From Spiribacter halobius (GTDB taxonomy: Bacteria; Pseudomonadota; Gammaproteobacteria; Nitrococcales; Nitrococcaceae): DNA of 64,000 nucleotides. The notes under the pieces are model-generated. The model did not search any database, was not told the origin of the DNA, and was given only the letters and a program-made list of their open reading frames with translations. The stretch lies in assembly GCF_020883455.1 (NCBI RefSeq), contig NZ_CP086615.1:496001-560000 (forward strand), read 5' to 3'. How positions within the stretch are numbered: the stretch's first letter is position 1; each line of letters starts with the position of its first letter. The position numbers and the translations under genes were made by a program. Of the stretch, positions 46,574-55,001 are shown piece by piece.

Positions 46574-47839
46574 CTAAATCCCCCGCCGCACCAGCCATCG
46601 CAGGGTGATGTAGCTCCCCATCGCGATGGTGGCCGCGCCGGCCATGACGCCGGTCATGGCGAGCAGGGGGTCGTCGCCCAGGGCGCCGACGGCGGAGCCG
46701 GTGACGGCACCCAGGCCAAACTGGAACAGGCCGAACAGGGCCGAGGCCGCGCCGGCATTCTGCGGGTAGCGGTCGAGCAGGCCGGCGACGGTGTTGGCGG
46801 CGGCCATGCCCACGGTGCCGACGGCCAGGAACAGTGGTGCGGCCAGCACGGCGAGGCGGGTCTCGCCGCCGAGGGTCAGCCCGGCCAGCAGCCAGCTCGC
46901 GGCGAACATCACCGTGACCGCTGCCCCGAGCATCCGCCGGTAGCCGTAGCGCATCACCAGCCGGCCGTTGATGAGGTTGCCGATGACCAGCCCCAGCACG
47001 TTGAAGGCGAAATAGTAGCCGAACCGGCTCTGGGGCACCCCGAACACCTCGGTGTAGACGAACGGGCTGCCGGTGACGTAGGCGAACAGGGCACCGAAGG
47101 TCATCCCGCCGCAGAGCAGATAGCCCAGCGCCACCGGCGCCCGCAGCATCGGCCCGTAGGCCGCCGTCAGTCGCAGCAGGGTGGCGCCGCTGCGGCGCGC
47201 CGGCGGGTGGGTCTCCGGCAGGCCCTGCTGCACCAGCGCCAGACAGAGCACGGCGAACGCCACCAGGCACCAGAACGCCGCGCGCCAGCCGAGGCTTGCA
47301 GTCAGCCAGCCGCCGATCACCGGGGCGAGCAGCGGGGCGATGGTCATCACCAGGATCACGAACGACATCATCCGTGCCGCCTGCCGGCCTTCGTAGAGAT
47401 CCCGCACCACGGCCCGGGCGAGCACCGGCCCCGCCGCGGCACCGAGCCCCTGCACCAGTCGGGCGCCGTTCAGGGTGGAGACATCCGGCGCCAGCGCGCA
47501 GACCAGGCTCGCCGCGAAGTACAGCACGATGCCGGCGAGCAGCGGCGGCCGCCGCCCGTACCGGTCGGCCAGGGGCCCATAGGCGAGCTGGCCGGCGGCC
47601 AGGCCGAGGAAGAACAGGCTCAGGCTCTGCTGCACGAGGCTCGCGTCCACCGCGAAGTCCCGCGCGATCAGGGGCAGCCCCGGCAGATACAGGTCGATGG
47701 ACAGCGGCCCGAAGGCGCTCATTACGCCGAGGATCACCACCAGCCCCAAGCCGTCCGGCCGCACGCCGCGACGCCGCAACTCGCTCCGGGCCGGCGGCGC
47801 TGCAGTGGCCGAGGGGGCAGAGCGGGTGTCGTCGGGCAT
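46574..47839 (-). CDS. MFS drug-resistance transporter, Bcr/CflA type
   Basis: 421-residue inner-membrane exporter with 12 helices. The start of helix 1 reads FGPLSIDLYLPGLP, and the loop 2-3 motif A is GPLADRYGRRPPLL, both typical of Bcr/CflA multidrug exporters. A 30-residue polar N-terminus precedes helix 1. The ATG at 47839 has only a weak ribosome site. The 46422-46573 gap beside it holds short tandem-like runs (GTTGCAAGTTTCAGGTTGCA and AAACATTAAACCCGAAAC). Confidence 0.9.
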   Translation of the reverse strand: MPDDTRSAPSATAAPPARSELRRRGVRPDGLGLVVILGVMSAFGPLSIDLYLPGLPLIARDFAVDASLVQQSLSLFFLGLAAGQLAYGPLADRYGRRPPLLAGIVLYFAASLVCALAPDVSTLNGARLVQGLGAAAGPVLARAVVRDLYEGRQAARMMSFVILVMTIAPLLAPVIGGWLTASLGWRAAFWCLVAFAVLCLALVQQGLPETHPPARRSGATLLRLTAAYGPMLRAPVALGYLLCGGMTFGALFAYVTGSPFVYTEVFGVPQSRFGYYFAFNVLGLVIGNLINGRLVMRYGYRRMLGAAVTVMFAASWLLAGLTLGGETRLAVLAAPLFLAVGTVGMAAANTVAGLLDRYPQNAGAASALFGLFQFGLGAVTGSAVGALGDDPLLAMTGVMAGAATIAMGSYITLRWLVRRGI

Positions 47840-48003
47840 CGGAGGCCGTGAGCCTGGCTGCGGGCTGCGCAGTGTACCGCACGCTTGCCGGCGGGGCGGC
47901 TCCGCGGGCGCTTTGACGCCGCTCGCGGCGAATCCTCCGGGTGGTACCCGCACCCGTCCCCGCGCCGGTAGACTGCCGACAGCGGGTTCTGAAGGAGTCA
48001 GCC

Positions 48004-48909
48004 GTGTCCAGTGCCTCGCCTCTCAGCGCGCCGGCCCCTGCGCGCCGTCCCACGTCCGCCGCGCCTGAGCTGTCCGTGGACGAGGTGGCTGGCTGGCTGG
48101 GCGGGGGTGGTCCCGCGGTGGTGCTCGCCGGGGCCGGGGTCAGCACCGGGTCCGGCATCCCCGACTATCGGGATGCCAGCGGCGCCTGGAAGCGCAGCCC
48201 GCCCATGCAGCTCGGGGAGTTCCTCGGCAGCGAGCGGGCGCGCCAGCGCTACTGGGCGCGCAGCCTGGTCGGCTGGCGCCGGGTTGCCGCCGCGCGGCCC
48301 AATGCCGCCCACCGTGCCCTGGCCGGTCTCGAGGCCGGCGGCCGGCTCACCGCGGTGATCACCCAGAACGTCGATGGCCTGCACCAGCAGGCCGGCAGCC
48401 GCCGGGTCATCGACCTCCACGGCCGGCTCGACCGCGTCGAGTGCCTGGACTGCGCGCGCGTCCGCCCCCGGGATGAGCACCAGGGCGAGCTCGAGGCCGC
48501 CAATCCCGGCTGGGCGGAGGGTGCAGCGGTAAGCGGCATCGCCCCCGATGGCGACGCCGACCTCGCCGGCACCGACTACCGCGACTTCCGGGTGCCTGCA
48601 TGCCGGGCCTGCGGCGGCGTGCTCAAGCCCGCGGTGGTGTTCTTCGGCGAGGGCGTGCCGCGGGAGCGCGTGTCGGCGGCGCTGGCGCAGGTCTCGCGGG
48701 CCGGGCTGCTGCTGGTGGCGGGCTCCTCGCTCATGGTCTGGTCCGGCTACCGCTTCGTGCGCGCTGCCCGGGAGGCTGGTGTCCCGGTGGTGCTGGCGGG
48801 CCTCGGTCTGACCCGTGCCGAGGGCGAGGCCGCCGGTCGCGTCACCGGCGACTGCCGGGAGACGCTGCCCGCGTTGCTGCGACGCCTCGGCGGCACCGGC
48901 CGGGCATGA
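48004..48909 (+). CDS. Sirtuin (NAD-dependent protein deacylase)
   Basis: 301 residues. NAD-binding GAGVSTGSGIPDYRD, catalytic TQNVDGLHQQAGS with HGRLDRVECLDC following (His as general base) and a four-cysteine zinc site (CLDC and CRAC). GSSLMVWSGYRFV closes the Rossmann fold. The GTG start has GAAGGAGTC upstream. It reverses lysine acylation, so it could oppose the GNAT acetyltransferase encoded at 23154. Its stop overlaps the next gene (ATGA). Confidence 0.92.
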   Translation: MSSASPLSAPAPARRPTSAAPELSVDEVAGWLGGGGPAVVLAGAGVSTGSGIPDYRDASGAWKRSPPMQLGEFLGSERARQRYWARSLVGWRRVAAARPNAAHRALAGLEAGGRLTAVITQNVDGLHQQAGSRRVIDLHGRLDRVECLDCARVRPRDEHQGELEAANPGWAEGAAVSGIAPDGDADLAGTDYRDFRVPACRACGGVLKPAVVFFGEGVPRERVSAALAQVSRAGLLLVAGSSLMVWSGYRFVRAAREAGVPVVLAGLGLTRAEGEAAGRVTGDCRETLPALLRRLGGTGRA

Positions 48910-51245
48910 ACGCCGCGATGGAGTTCGGCCCGCTGGACGCCGACGCCGAGCGGGCGCGCCTCTCCGCGGCGCTGGTGGAGGCCATGGGCGACCTCGACGA
49001 GGGCGAGGCCATGGCCGGCATCCTCGCCCGCTTTGCCGACCGGCTGGCCGCCGCCTCGTCGCGGCTGCGGCTCGCCTGGCTGTACCTCGGCGACCCCCGC
49101 GCCCCGGTCATTCGCCCGCAGTACTGCGCCGGCCCCGAGCAGCGCTACGGCGAGTCACTCAGCGTGGATCGCTCGGCGCTGATGATGCGCGGCCCGGTGC
49201 GCCGGGCGCTGGAGGAGGGGCAGGCAGTGGTGCAGGACATCCCGCCGCGGCTCGGCCCGGTGGCGCGCCTGCTGCCGGGGGTCACGCGCTGGCACCGTGC
49301 CGCGGTGAACGCCGGGGTGTTCGCCGTGCTGGCGCTGCCGTTCCCGCTGCTGCACCGATCGGAGTGGGGCCTGGTCACCGTCTATGCCGATCACCCGGCC
49401 TATTTCGCCCGGGTGGGGCTGGAGCCGTTCCTGGCGCTGGCGCGGCTGGTGCAGGTGGGGCTCGACCGCATCGCCCTGCGCGAGTCCGAGCAGCGCAACC
49501 GCGCCGATCTCGAGCGGCTGCGCGCCCGCGACGCCGCCACCGGGCTGCTCAACCGGGCGGGTCTGCAGGAGCGGCTCGGCGCACTGCTCGGCGAGGGCGG
49601 TGAGCGTATCGGGCTGGTGCAGCTGGACCTCGATGACTTCTCCGAGCTCAATGCCGACCTCGGCCCCGGCGCCGGCGACGAGGTGCTGCTGGAGGTGGCG
49701 GGGCGGCTACGGCAGCTGGCGCCGGACGCCGAGGTGGCGCGGCTCGGGGCCGACGAGTTCGTGGTCCTGTTCCGCAACCTGCCCGCCGCCCTGCCTGCGG
49801 GGCATCTCGCCGAGCGCTGCCAGGCGGCGCTGGCCCGTCCCCTGCAGGTGGCCGGGCGGGGGGTGTCGCTGTCCGCCGCTGCCGGGGTCACGGCAGTGGT
49901 CACCGGGGACGCCGCGGAGGACGCGCTCACCGTGCTGCGGCATGCCGGTGTCGCGCTCGCCGGCGCCCGGCGGCTCGGCCGCGGCGAGCACTGCCTGTAC
50001 GGTCCGCATCTGGAGAGCCGTGTCTCCAGCCGGCACGTCCTCTACGCCGAGCTGCGCCAGGGGCTGCGTCGTGGTGAGCTGCAGCCCTGGTTCCAGCCCC
50101 AGCTCGCCCTGCGCGGCCCCCAGGCGGGGCAGGTGGTGGGCTTCGAGGCCCTGCTGCGCTGGCAGCATCCACGCCAGGGCCAGGTCGCCCCGGGGCGCTT
50201 CATGCCCGAGGCCGAGGCCTCGCCCCTGATCCGCGACATCGGCCTGCAGGTGCTGGACGCCACCCTGACCCGCCTCGCGGCACCGGACTGCGCGGCGCTC
50301 ACCGCCGGCGTCAACATCGGTGCGCGGCACCTGCTCGACGAACGCTTCATCGAAGACGTCACCGCGGCGCTCTCGCGCCATCCCGGTGTGCCGCCGGAGC
50401 GCCTGGAGATCGAGGTCACCGAGACTGCCGCCTTCGCCGATGTGGGGCTCGCGGTGCGGGTGCTGCAGCGCCTGCGTGCCCTCGGCTGTCGCGTCGCCCT
50501 GGACGATTTCGGCACCGGTCAGGCCTCCCTCACCCATCTGCAGGATCTGCCGGTGACGCGGCTGAAGATCGACCGCCGCTTCGTCAGCCGCCTGGCGGCG
50601 AGCCCGCGGGAGTTCGCCATCGTCGCCGGCACCCTGGTTACCGCCCGCGGGCTGGGTATCGAGACGGTGGCGGAGGGCGTGGAGGCCGCCGAGGAGCAGG
50701 CCCTGCTTACGCGCCTCGGCTGCGATGTGCTGCAGGGGTTTCTGCTGGCGCGGCCCATGCCAGGGGAAGCGCTGGGGCAGTGGCTCGCCAGCCACCGGCC
50801 GGACCCCGCCCTGCCGGCGGCGCCGCCCCAGCCCGGGGCGGTGCTGCCGCTGCTGGAGCTGGACGTGCGCCGGGCGGCGCTGCGCGAGCGGCTGGAGGCC
50901 CTGGGTGGCGAGCGCCCGGGGGGCGACGGCGACGGGCTGGCGGAGACCGTCGCCGCGCTGCGGGCGGACGTGCGCGGCGCGAGCGAGGGCCTGGAGCCGG
51001 GGACGGGCGCGCGGCTGCAGGGGGCGGCCGAGGCCTTCACCCGGGCCACCCGCGGCGTGCTGCGGGCGGCGGCCGGTGGCGAGCGGCGGGCCCTGGCAGG
51101 TGCCCTGGACGAGCTGACGGCGGCGGACGGCGAGTGGCGCCGGGCCGCGGAAGCGGCCTATGCCTCGCTTTCGTGCCGGTCCGGGCGCAGCAGCGGGCGC
51201 TCCAGCAGTGCCTCCAGTGCCTCCGGAGGCCCGGGCCGGGCATAG
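48906..51245 (+). CDS. GAF-GGDEF-EAL protein, probable c-di-GMP phosphodiesterase
   Basis: 779 residues: an N-terminal GAF-like domain (about 1-190), a GGDEF domain with degenerate GADEF (281-285), an EAL domain with intact EAL (414-416), DDFGTG and KIDRRF, and a 120-residue Ala/Arg-rich helical tail of unknown role. The changed GGDEF suggests it binds but does not make c-di-GMP, while the EAL part should hydrolyse it. It is coupled to the sirtuin by ATGA. Its last 88 bp overlap the 3' end of the convergent gene 51158-53644. Confidence 0.88.
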   Translation: MNAAMEFGPLDADAERARLSAALVEAMGDLDEGEAMAGILARFADRLAAASSRLRLAWLYLGDPRAPVIRPQYCAGPEQRYGESLSVDRSALMMRGPVRRALEEGQAVVQDIPPRLGPVARLLPGVTRWHRAAVNAGVFAVLALPFPLLHRSEWGLVTVYADHPAYFARVGLEPFLALARLVQVGLDRIALRESEQRNRADLERLRARDAATGLLNRAGLQERLGALLGEGGERIGLVQLDLDDFSELNADLGPGAGDEVLLEVAGRLRQLAPDAEVARLGADEFVVLFRNLPAALPAGHLAERCQAALARPLQVAGRGVSLSAAAGVTAVVTGDAAEDALTVLRHAGVALAGARRLGRGEHCLYGPHLESRVSSRHVLYAELRQGLRRGELQPWFQPQLALRGPQAGQVVGFEALLRWQHPRQGQVAPGRFMPEAEASPLIRDIGLQVLDATLTRLAAPDCAALTAGVNIGARHLLDERFIEDVTAALSRHPGVPPERLEIEVTETAAFADVGLAVRVLQRLRALGCRVALDDFGTGQASLTHLQDLPVTRLKIDRRFVSRLAASPREFAIVAGTLVTARGLGIETVAEGVEAAEEQALLTRLGCDVLQGFLLARPMPGEALGQWLASHRPDPALPAAPPQPGAVLPLLELDVRRAALRERLEALGGERPGGDGDGLAETVAALRADVRGASEGLEPGTGARLQGAAEAFTRATRGVLRAAAGGERRALAGALDELTAADGEWRRAAEAAYASLSCRSGRSSGRSSSASSASGGPGRA

Positions 51246-53644
51246 CGGTAGCCCTGCAGGGAATCGCAGCCGAGGGCGATTAGCGCCCGTTCCTGGCCCT
51301 CCGTCTCCACCCCTTCGGCCACCGTCTCCAGGCCCATGCTGCGGGCGAGGGCGACGATGGTCTCGATGATGCCGGCATCGGTGGGATCCTCGAGCATGTC
51401 GCGGACGAAGGAGCGGTCGATCTTGAGCGCGTTCACCGGCAGGCGCTTGAGGTAGCTGAGCGAGGAGTAGCCGGTGCCGAAATCGTCGATGGCGATGTAG
51501 ACACCCTGCGCCTTGAGCCGGGCGAGGGAATCCAGGTTGGACTCGGCAAAGGCCATCGCCGCGCTCTCGGTGATCTCGAGCTCGAGCCCCTCGGCGGCAA
51601 CGCCATGAGCCTCGATGGCGGCGAGCACGCGCTCGGCGAAGTCGTCCCGCTGCAGCTCCCGGGCGGAGATGTTGAGCGCGACCCGCAGCGGTACGCCCCG
51701 GGCCTGCCAGGCGCGCAGCTGGCGGCAGGCGAGCTCCAGCACGTGCTCGCCCAGGCTGTGGATCAGGCCGCTGGTCTCGGCCACGGGGATGAAGCGCTCG
51801 GTGGGTATTTCCTGCTCGCGGCCGCGCCAGCGGACCAGGGCCTCGACGCTCGCCACCCGGCCGTTTGCGGCCCCCACCCGGGGCTGGTAGGCGAGCTCCA
51901 GGGTGCCCTCGCGCAGTGCGCGGGCGAGCTCGCGCTCCAGGTTCACCCGCGCGTGCAGCTCCAGGCCGTGCTCCGCCTCGTAGGGCAGGTAGCCGAGGCC
52001 GGCGTCCTTGGCCCGGTACATGGCGATGTCGGCGTGCTGCAGCAGCTCGTTCAGGCTGCGCCCGTCCCGCGGGCAGACCACGCCGCCGATGCTCGCGCCC
52101 ATGCGCACCACGCCGGCGCGCACGTTGAACGGGCGCCGGAAGGCCTCCTGGATACGGGCCGCGGTAGCCGCCAGCGCAGCGTGGTCGGCCCCCGGCATGA
52201 GCAGCGCGAACTCGTCGCCGCCGACGCGGGCCAGGGTGTCCCGGCGGCGCACGCAGGCACGCAGCCGCGCCGCCACCTCCACCAGCAGCAGATCGCCGTG
52301 ATCGTGGCCCTGGGTGTCGTTGACGTCCTTGAACCGGTCCAGGTCCATGTACAGCACGCCGAGCCCCGCGCCGCTCACCAGCGCCCGCTTGATGGCTTCC
52401 TCGCCGGCGCGGCGCAGCAGCCGGCGGTTGGGCAGATCGGTGAGCGGGTCGTAATGGGCGAGGCGCTCCACCTCGCGTTCGCGGTGCTTGCGCTCGCTGA
52501 TGTCGTGCAGTGTGGCGTAGAGGGCCGGGCGGCCGTCGTACTCGACGGTGGTGATGGTCACCTCCGCCGGGAAGTCGGTGCCGTCGAAGCGCCGCTGCAT
52601 CCACTCGAAGCGATAGAACTTGCGCGTCTCGGCGATGCGGATGATGCGCTCGGCGAGCTCGCGGGAGTCGCTGCCGTCGGGCTGATGCGGCGGCGACAGC
52701 GCCCAGGGCGTGTGGGGGATCAGCGCCTGGCGGCCGGGGACGCGGAACAGCCGCGCCGAGGCGGCATTGCAGTCCACGATGCGCCCGTCCACCAGCACCA
52801 TCATGGCGTCCTCGGAGGCGTGGAAGACGTCGTGGAACAGCCGCTCGCGGGCCTCCAGCCGGGCCCTGGCGGCGTTACGCTCGGTGACGTCCAGCATGGC
52901 GCCGACGAGTCCCGTGGGGCGGCCGGCAGCGTCGTGGATCACCGCCTTGTGGAACTCGATGGTGTGGCGGCTGCCGTCGTGGAAGCGCACCTCGCTCTCG
53001 TAGCACTGCGTGCCGCCGGCCTCGAGCAGGGCGCGATCCGCCTCGGCATAGCGGGCCGCGAGCTCCGGCGGGGCGAGGTCGTGCACGCCGCGGCCGACGA
53101 TGGCCTCCGGCTCCGCGCCCATGATCTGTCGGGCGAAGCTGCGGTTGCAGCCGCGATAGACGCAGTCGGAATCCTTGAAAAAGATCGGCACCGGCAGCGC
53201 ATCCAGCACCCGGCGGAGGGTCACGTCCAGCGCCCGGGCCGGGCCGTCGCCCTCCGGCGCGGCGGTGAAGACCGGCCCGGGCTCCAGCGCGGCAGCCAGC
53301 TGCGCCAGGTCGGGATGCACGGCCTCCCAGCAGTCTGCCAGCGGCGCATCGGGGCGATGGTCTGCGGCCAGCAGCAGCCGCGGACCCTCGGGCCAGGGCA
53401 GGCGCATGGCCGCGAGCACGCGGACGCTTCCCGGCATGCCGGGGAGGTGGGGTGCGCTCGCGGCGGGGAAGGACTGGCAGGTTGGGCCATCGTCGTCGGC
53501 GGGCAGGTGGGTGGCGAGGTCCGCCGGCAGGCGCTCCAGTCGCAGGCCGGCAGCCGCGGCGATGCGCAGCCCGTCAGCCTCCCCGGGCTCGATGATCGCC
53601 ACGACCGGGGCCTGCAGGGCCGCCGCGGCGGTTCTCGCCAGCAC
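51158..53644 (-). CDS. GAF-PAS-PAS-GGDEF-EAL protein
   Basis: At least 828 residues: GAF-like segment (about 1-120), two PAS domains (about 140-265 and 265-390), a canonical GGDEF (RVGGDEFALLM) and a canonical EAL domain (VEALVRW, DDFGTGYSSLSYLKRLP, KIDRSF). Both catalytic halves look intact, so it could act in either direction. The only usual start is the GTG at 53644, which has no ribosome site and would cut into the GAF domain. The open frame continues upstream to a strong GGAGGAGGG at 53720-53728 that precedes an ATC codon at 53713; the true start is uncertain. Confidence 0.88.
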   Translation of the reverse strand: MLARTAAAALQAPVVAIIEPGEADGLRIAAAAGLRLERLPADLATHLPADDDGPTCQSFPAASAPHLPGMPGSVRVLAAMRLPWPEGPRLLLAADHRPDAPLADCWEAVHPDLAQLAAALEPGPVFTAAPEGDGPARALDVTLRRVLDALPVPIFFKDSDCVYRGCNRSFARQIMGAEPEAIVGRGVHDLAPPELAARYAEADRALLEAGGTQCYESEVRFHDGSRHTIEFHKAVIHDAAGRPTGLVGAMLDVTERNAARARLEARERLFHDVFHASEDAMMVLVDGRIVDCNAASARLFRVPGRQALIPHTPWALSPPHQPDGSDSRELAERIIRIAETRKFYRFEWMQRRFDGTDFPAEVTITTVEYDGRPALYATLHDISERKHREREVERLAHYDPLTDLPNRRLLRRAGEEAIKRALVSGAGLGVLYMDLDRFKDVNDTQGHDHGDLLLVEVAARLRACVRRRDTLARVGGDEFALLMPGADHAALAATAARIQEAFRRPFNVRAGVVRMGASIGGVVCPRDGRSLNELLQHADIAMYRAKDAGLGYLPYEAEHGLELHARVNLERELARALREGTLELAYQPRVGAANGRVASVEALVRWRGREQEIPTERFIPVAETSGLIHSLGEHVLELACRQLRAWQARGVPLRVALNISARELQRDDFAERVLAAIEAHGVAAEGLELEITESAAMAFAESNLDSLARLKAQGVYIAIDDFGTGYSSLSYLKRLPVNALKIDRSFVRDMLEDPTDAGIIETIVALARSMGLETVAEGVETEGQERALIALGCDSLQGYRYARPGPPEALEALLERPLLRPDRHESEA

Positions 53645-53923
53645 GGCGAGCGTGCCCTCGCGTGCCTCGTCCGCAATGTCCGGGGCGCTCAGCCCCTGAT
53701 GCGGGATGGTGATGGGATGCCCTCCTCCCCCGTTGCGGGTTGTGTTCCCGCAGAAGGCCCAATGCCGGCGATTGTAGGCACAGACTGGCGCCGGGGAAAG
53801 TCAGGCCTCATTCCACGGTGATTGCGGGCTGGCGATCCGCAGCGTCATCGTCGGATCTGATGACGAACCTGGCTGCGTAGACCTGCGCCGCGCCGCCGCG
53901 GGTGAGGCATCGGCCGTGCCGAG

Positions 53924-54029
53924 GCGGGGCGGGGTGGGAGCGCCCGGGACACGCCGTGAACCCGTCCCTGGGGGCTCGTAGGCGAGGTCCCTCTCGCCTA
54001 CGGTCCCGGGCGCTCCCACCCCGCCCCGC
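53924..54029. repeat. Long hairpin, 27-bp perfect arms
   Basis: Arms 53924-53950 and 54003-54029 are perfect complements (GCGGGGCGGGGTGGGAGCG... ). The loop begins ACACGCCGTGAACCCGTCC, as in the hairpin at 28702, and contains a second stem CGTAGGCGAG/CTCGCCTACG. It lies in a 460-bp gene-free gap (53645-54104). Confidence 0.85.
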
Positions 54030-54104
54030 TTCGCGGACGTGGGTGGCGTCTTCCGCGACGGGCCGCGGGCGTCCTTCGCGGTCCGCCCCCATGGTAGGCG
54101 GCGC

Positions 54105-54716
54105 TCAGAAGCCGGCGCCGGGCTCCGCCAGATAGGCCTCCTCCGCCGGCGTCGAGGCGCGGCCGAGGATCGCGTTGCGGTGGGGGAAGCGGTCGAAGCG
54201 CAGGATGACGTCCCGGTGCCGGCGGGCGAAGTCGAGGAACATCTCGAAGGGCTCGCGCTCGGCCTCGGGCACGGCGGCGAGCAGCTCCTCGAAGCGGTGC
54301 ACGCACTCGTCCTGGACCGGCAGCGCCTCGGCGTGCTCCATCGGCATGTACACGAAGACACGCTCCACCGGGCGCAGGGTGAGGTCCTCCCGCAGGCGCT
54401 GGGCCTGCAGTGACTGGCCAAGGGCCAGATGGTCGCTGGCGAAGGCCTCGGGTCGGCCCCGGTGCACCACCCGCGGCAGCTGGTCCAGGGCCAGGATCAG
54501 CGCCAGCCGGCCACGGGCGCTGTCCGCCCAGGCGTCCAGCTCGCCGCGCGCCGCCTGGGCCGCCAGGGCGCCGAAGCGCTCGCGGATCTCCTCGTCCTGC
54601 TGGTCGCTCTTGCCCCACCAGAGCTGCGCCTGCCGCTGCGCAATCGCGGCGTCGGAAAGGGCGTCGGCGTCCTCGCCGAACCAGTAGGTGAGCAGGGCTT
54701 CGGCATCGGGTGTCAT
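54105..54716 (-). CDS. DUF924 family protein
   Basis: 203 residues of the DUF924 family, an all-helical fold. Signatures: LTYWFGEDADALSD near the start, LALILALDQLPRVVHRG, and the C-terminal FDRFPHRNAILGRASTPAE. Function unknown. The ATG at 54716 follows GGAGGCCC; an open frame to 54809 lacks a ribosome site. Confidence 0.85.
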   Translation of the reverse strand: MTPDAEALLTYWFGEDADALSDAAIAQRQAQLWWGKSDQQDEEIRERFGALAAQAARGELDAWADSARGRLALILALDQLPRVVHRGRPEAFASDHLALGQSLQAQRLREDLTLRPVERVFVYMPMEHAEALPVQDECVHRFEELLAAVPEAEREPFEMFLDFARRHRDVILRFDRFPHRNAILGRASTPAEEAYLAEPGAGF

Positions 54717-54812
54717 GGAGAGGGGCCTCCGTCGCGATGAATACCAACTTGCAGGGGCGCCGTGGCGCGAACTTCGCCGTTCCGTCCCGGTCCCCAACAG
54801 GCACGACACAAC

Positions 54813-54840
54813 GTTAAACGCGAAACGTTAAACGCGAAAC
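54813..54840. repeat. Two tandem 14-bp units
   Basis: CGTTAAACGCGAAA occurs twice in a row just upstream of the DUF2256 gene. A loosely similar run (AAACATTAAACCCGAAACCC) is at 46541. Such runs are AT-richer than the neighbourhood. Confidence 0.6.
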
Positions 54841-54860
54841 GCCAGACCTGCGGCCGCCCC

Positions 54861-55001
54861 ATGCAACGCCCGCTGCCCGAGAAAGTCTGCGCCGTCTGCG
54901 GCCGCCCGTTCACCTGGCGGCGGAAGTGGGCGCGGGTGTGGCATGAGGTGCGCTACTGCAGTGAGCGCTGCCGCCGGCAGCGGCGGGGAGGCCGGGCATG
55001 A
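54861..55001 (+). CDS. DUF2256 zinc-finger-like small protein
   Basis: 46 residues with two Cys pairs ([16 protein letters not shown] and [14 protein letters not shown]), a likely single zinc site, and a very basic C-terminus. It matches DUF2256, commonly encoded beside cryptochrome/photolyase genes. Here it overlaps the photolyase start (ATGA), so the two are probably made together. The open frame begins at 54762, but the family start is the ATG at 54861. A nucleic-acid-binding helper role is inferred. Confidence 0.78.
   Translation: MQRPLPEKVCAVCGRPFTWRRKWARVWHEVRYCSERCRRQRRGGRA

Noticed and set aside
54762-54860. N-terminal extension of the DUF2256 protein
   Set aside because: The extra codons come from the tandem 14-bp repeat and the DUF924 upstream region; family members begin just before the first CxxC.
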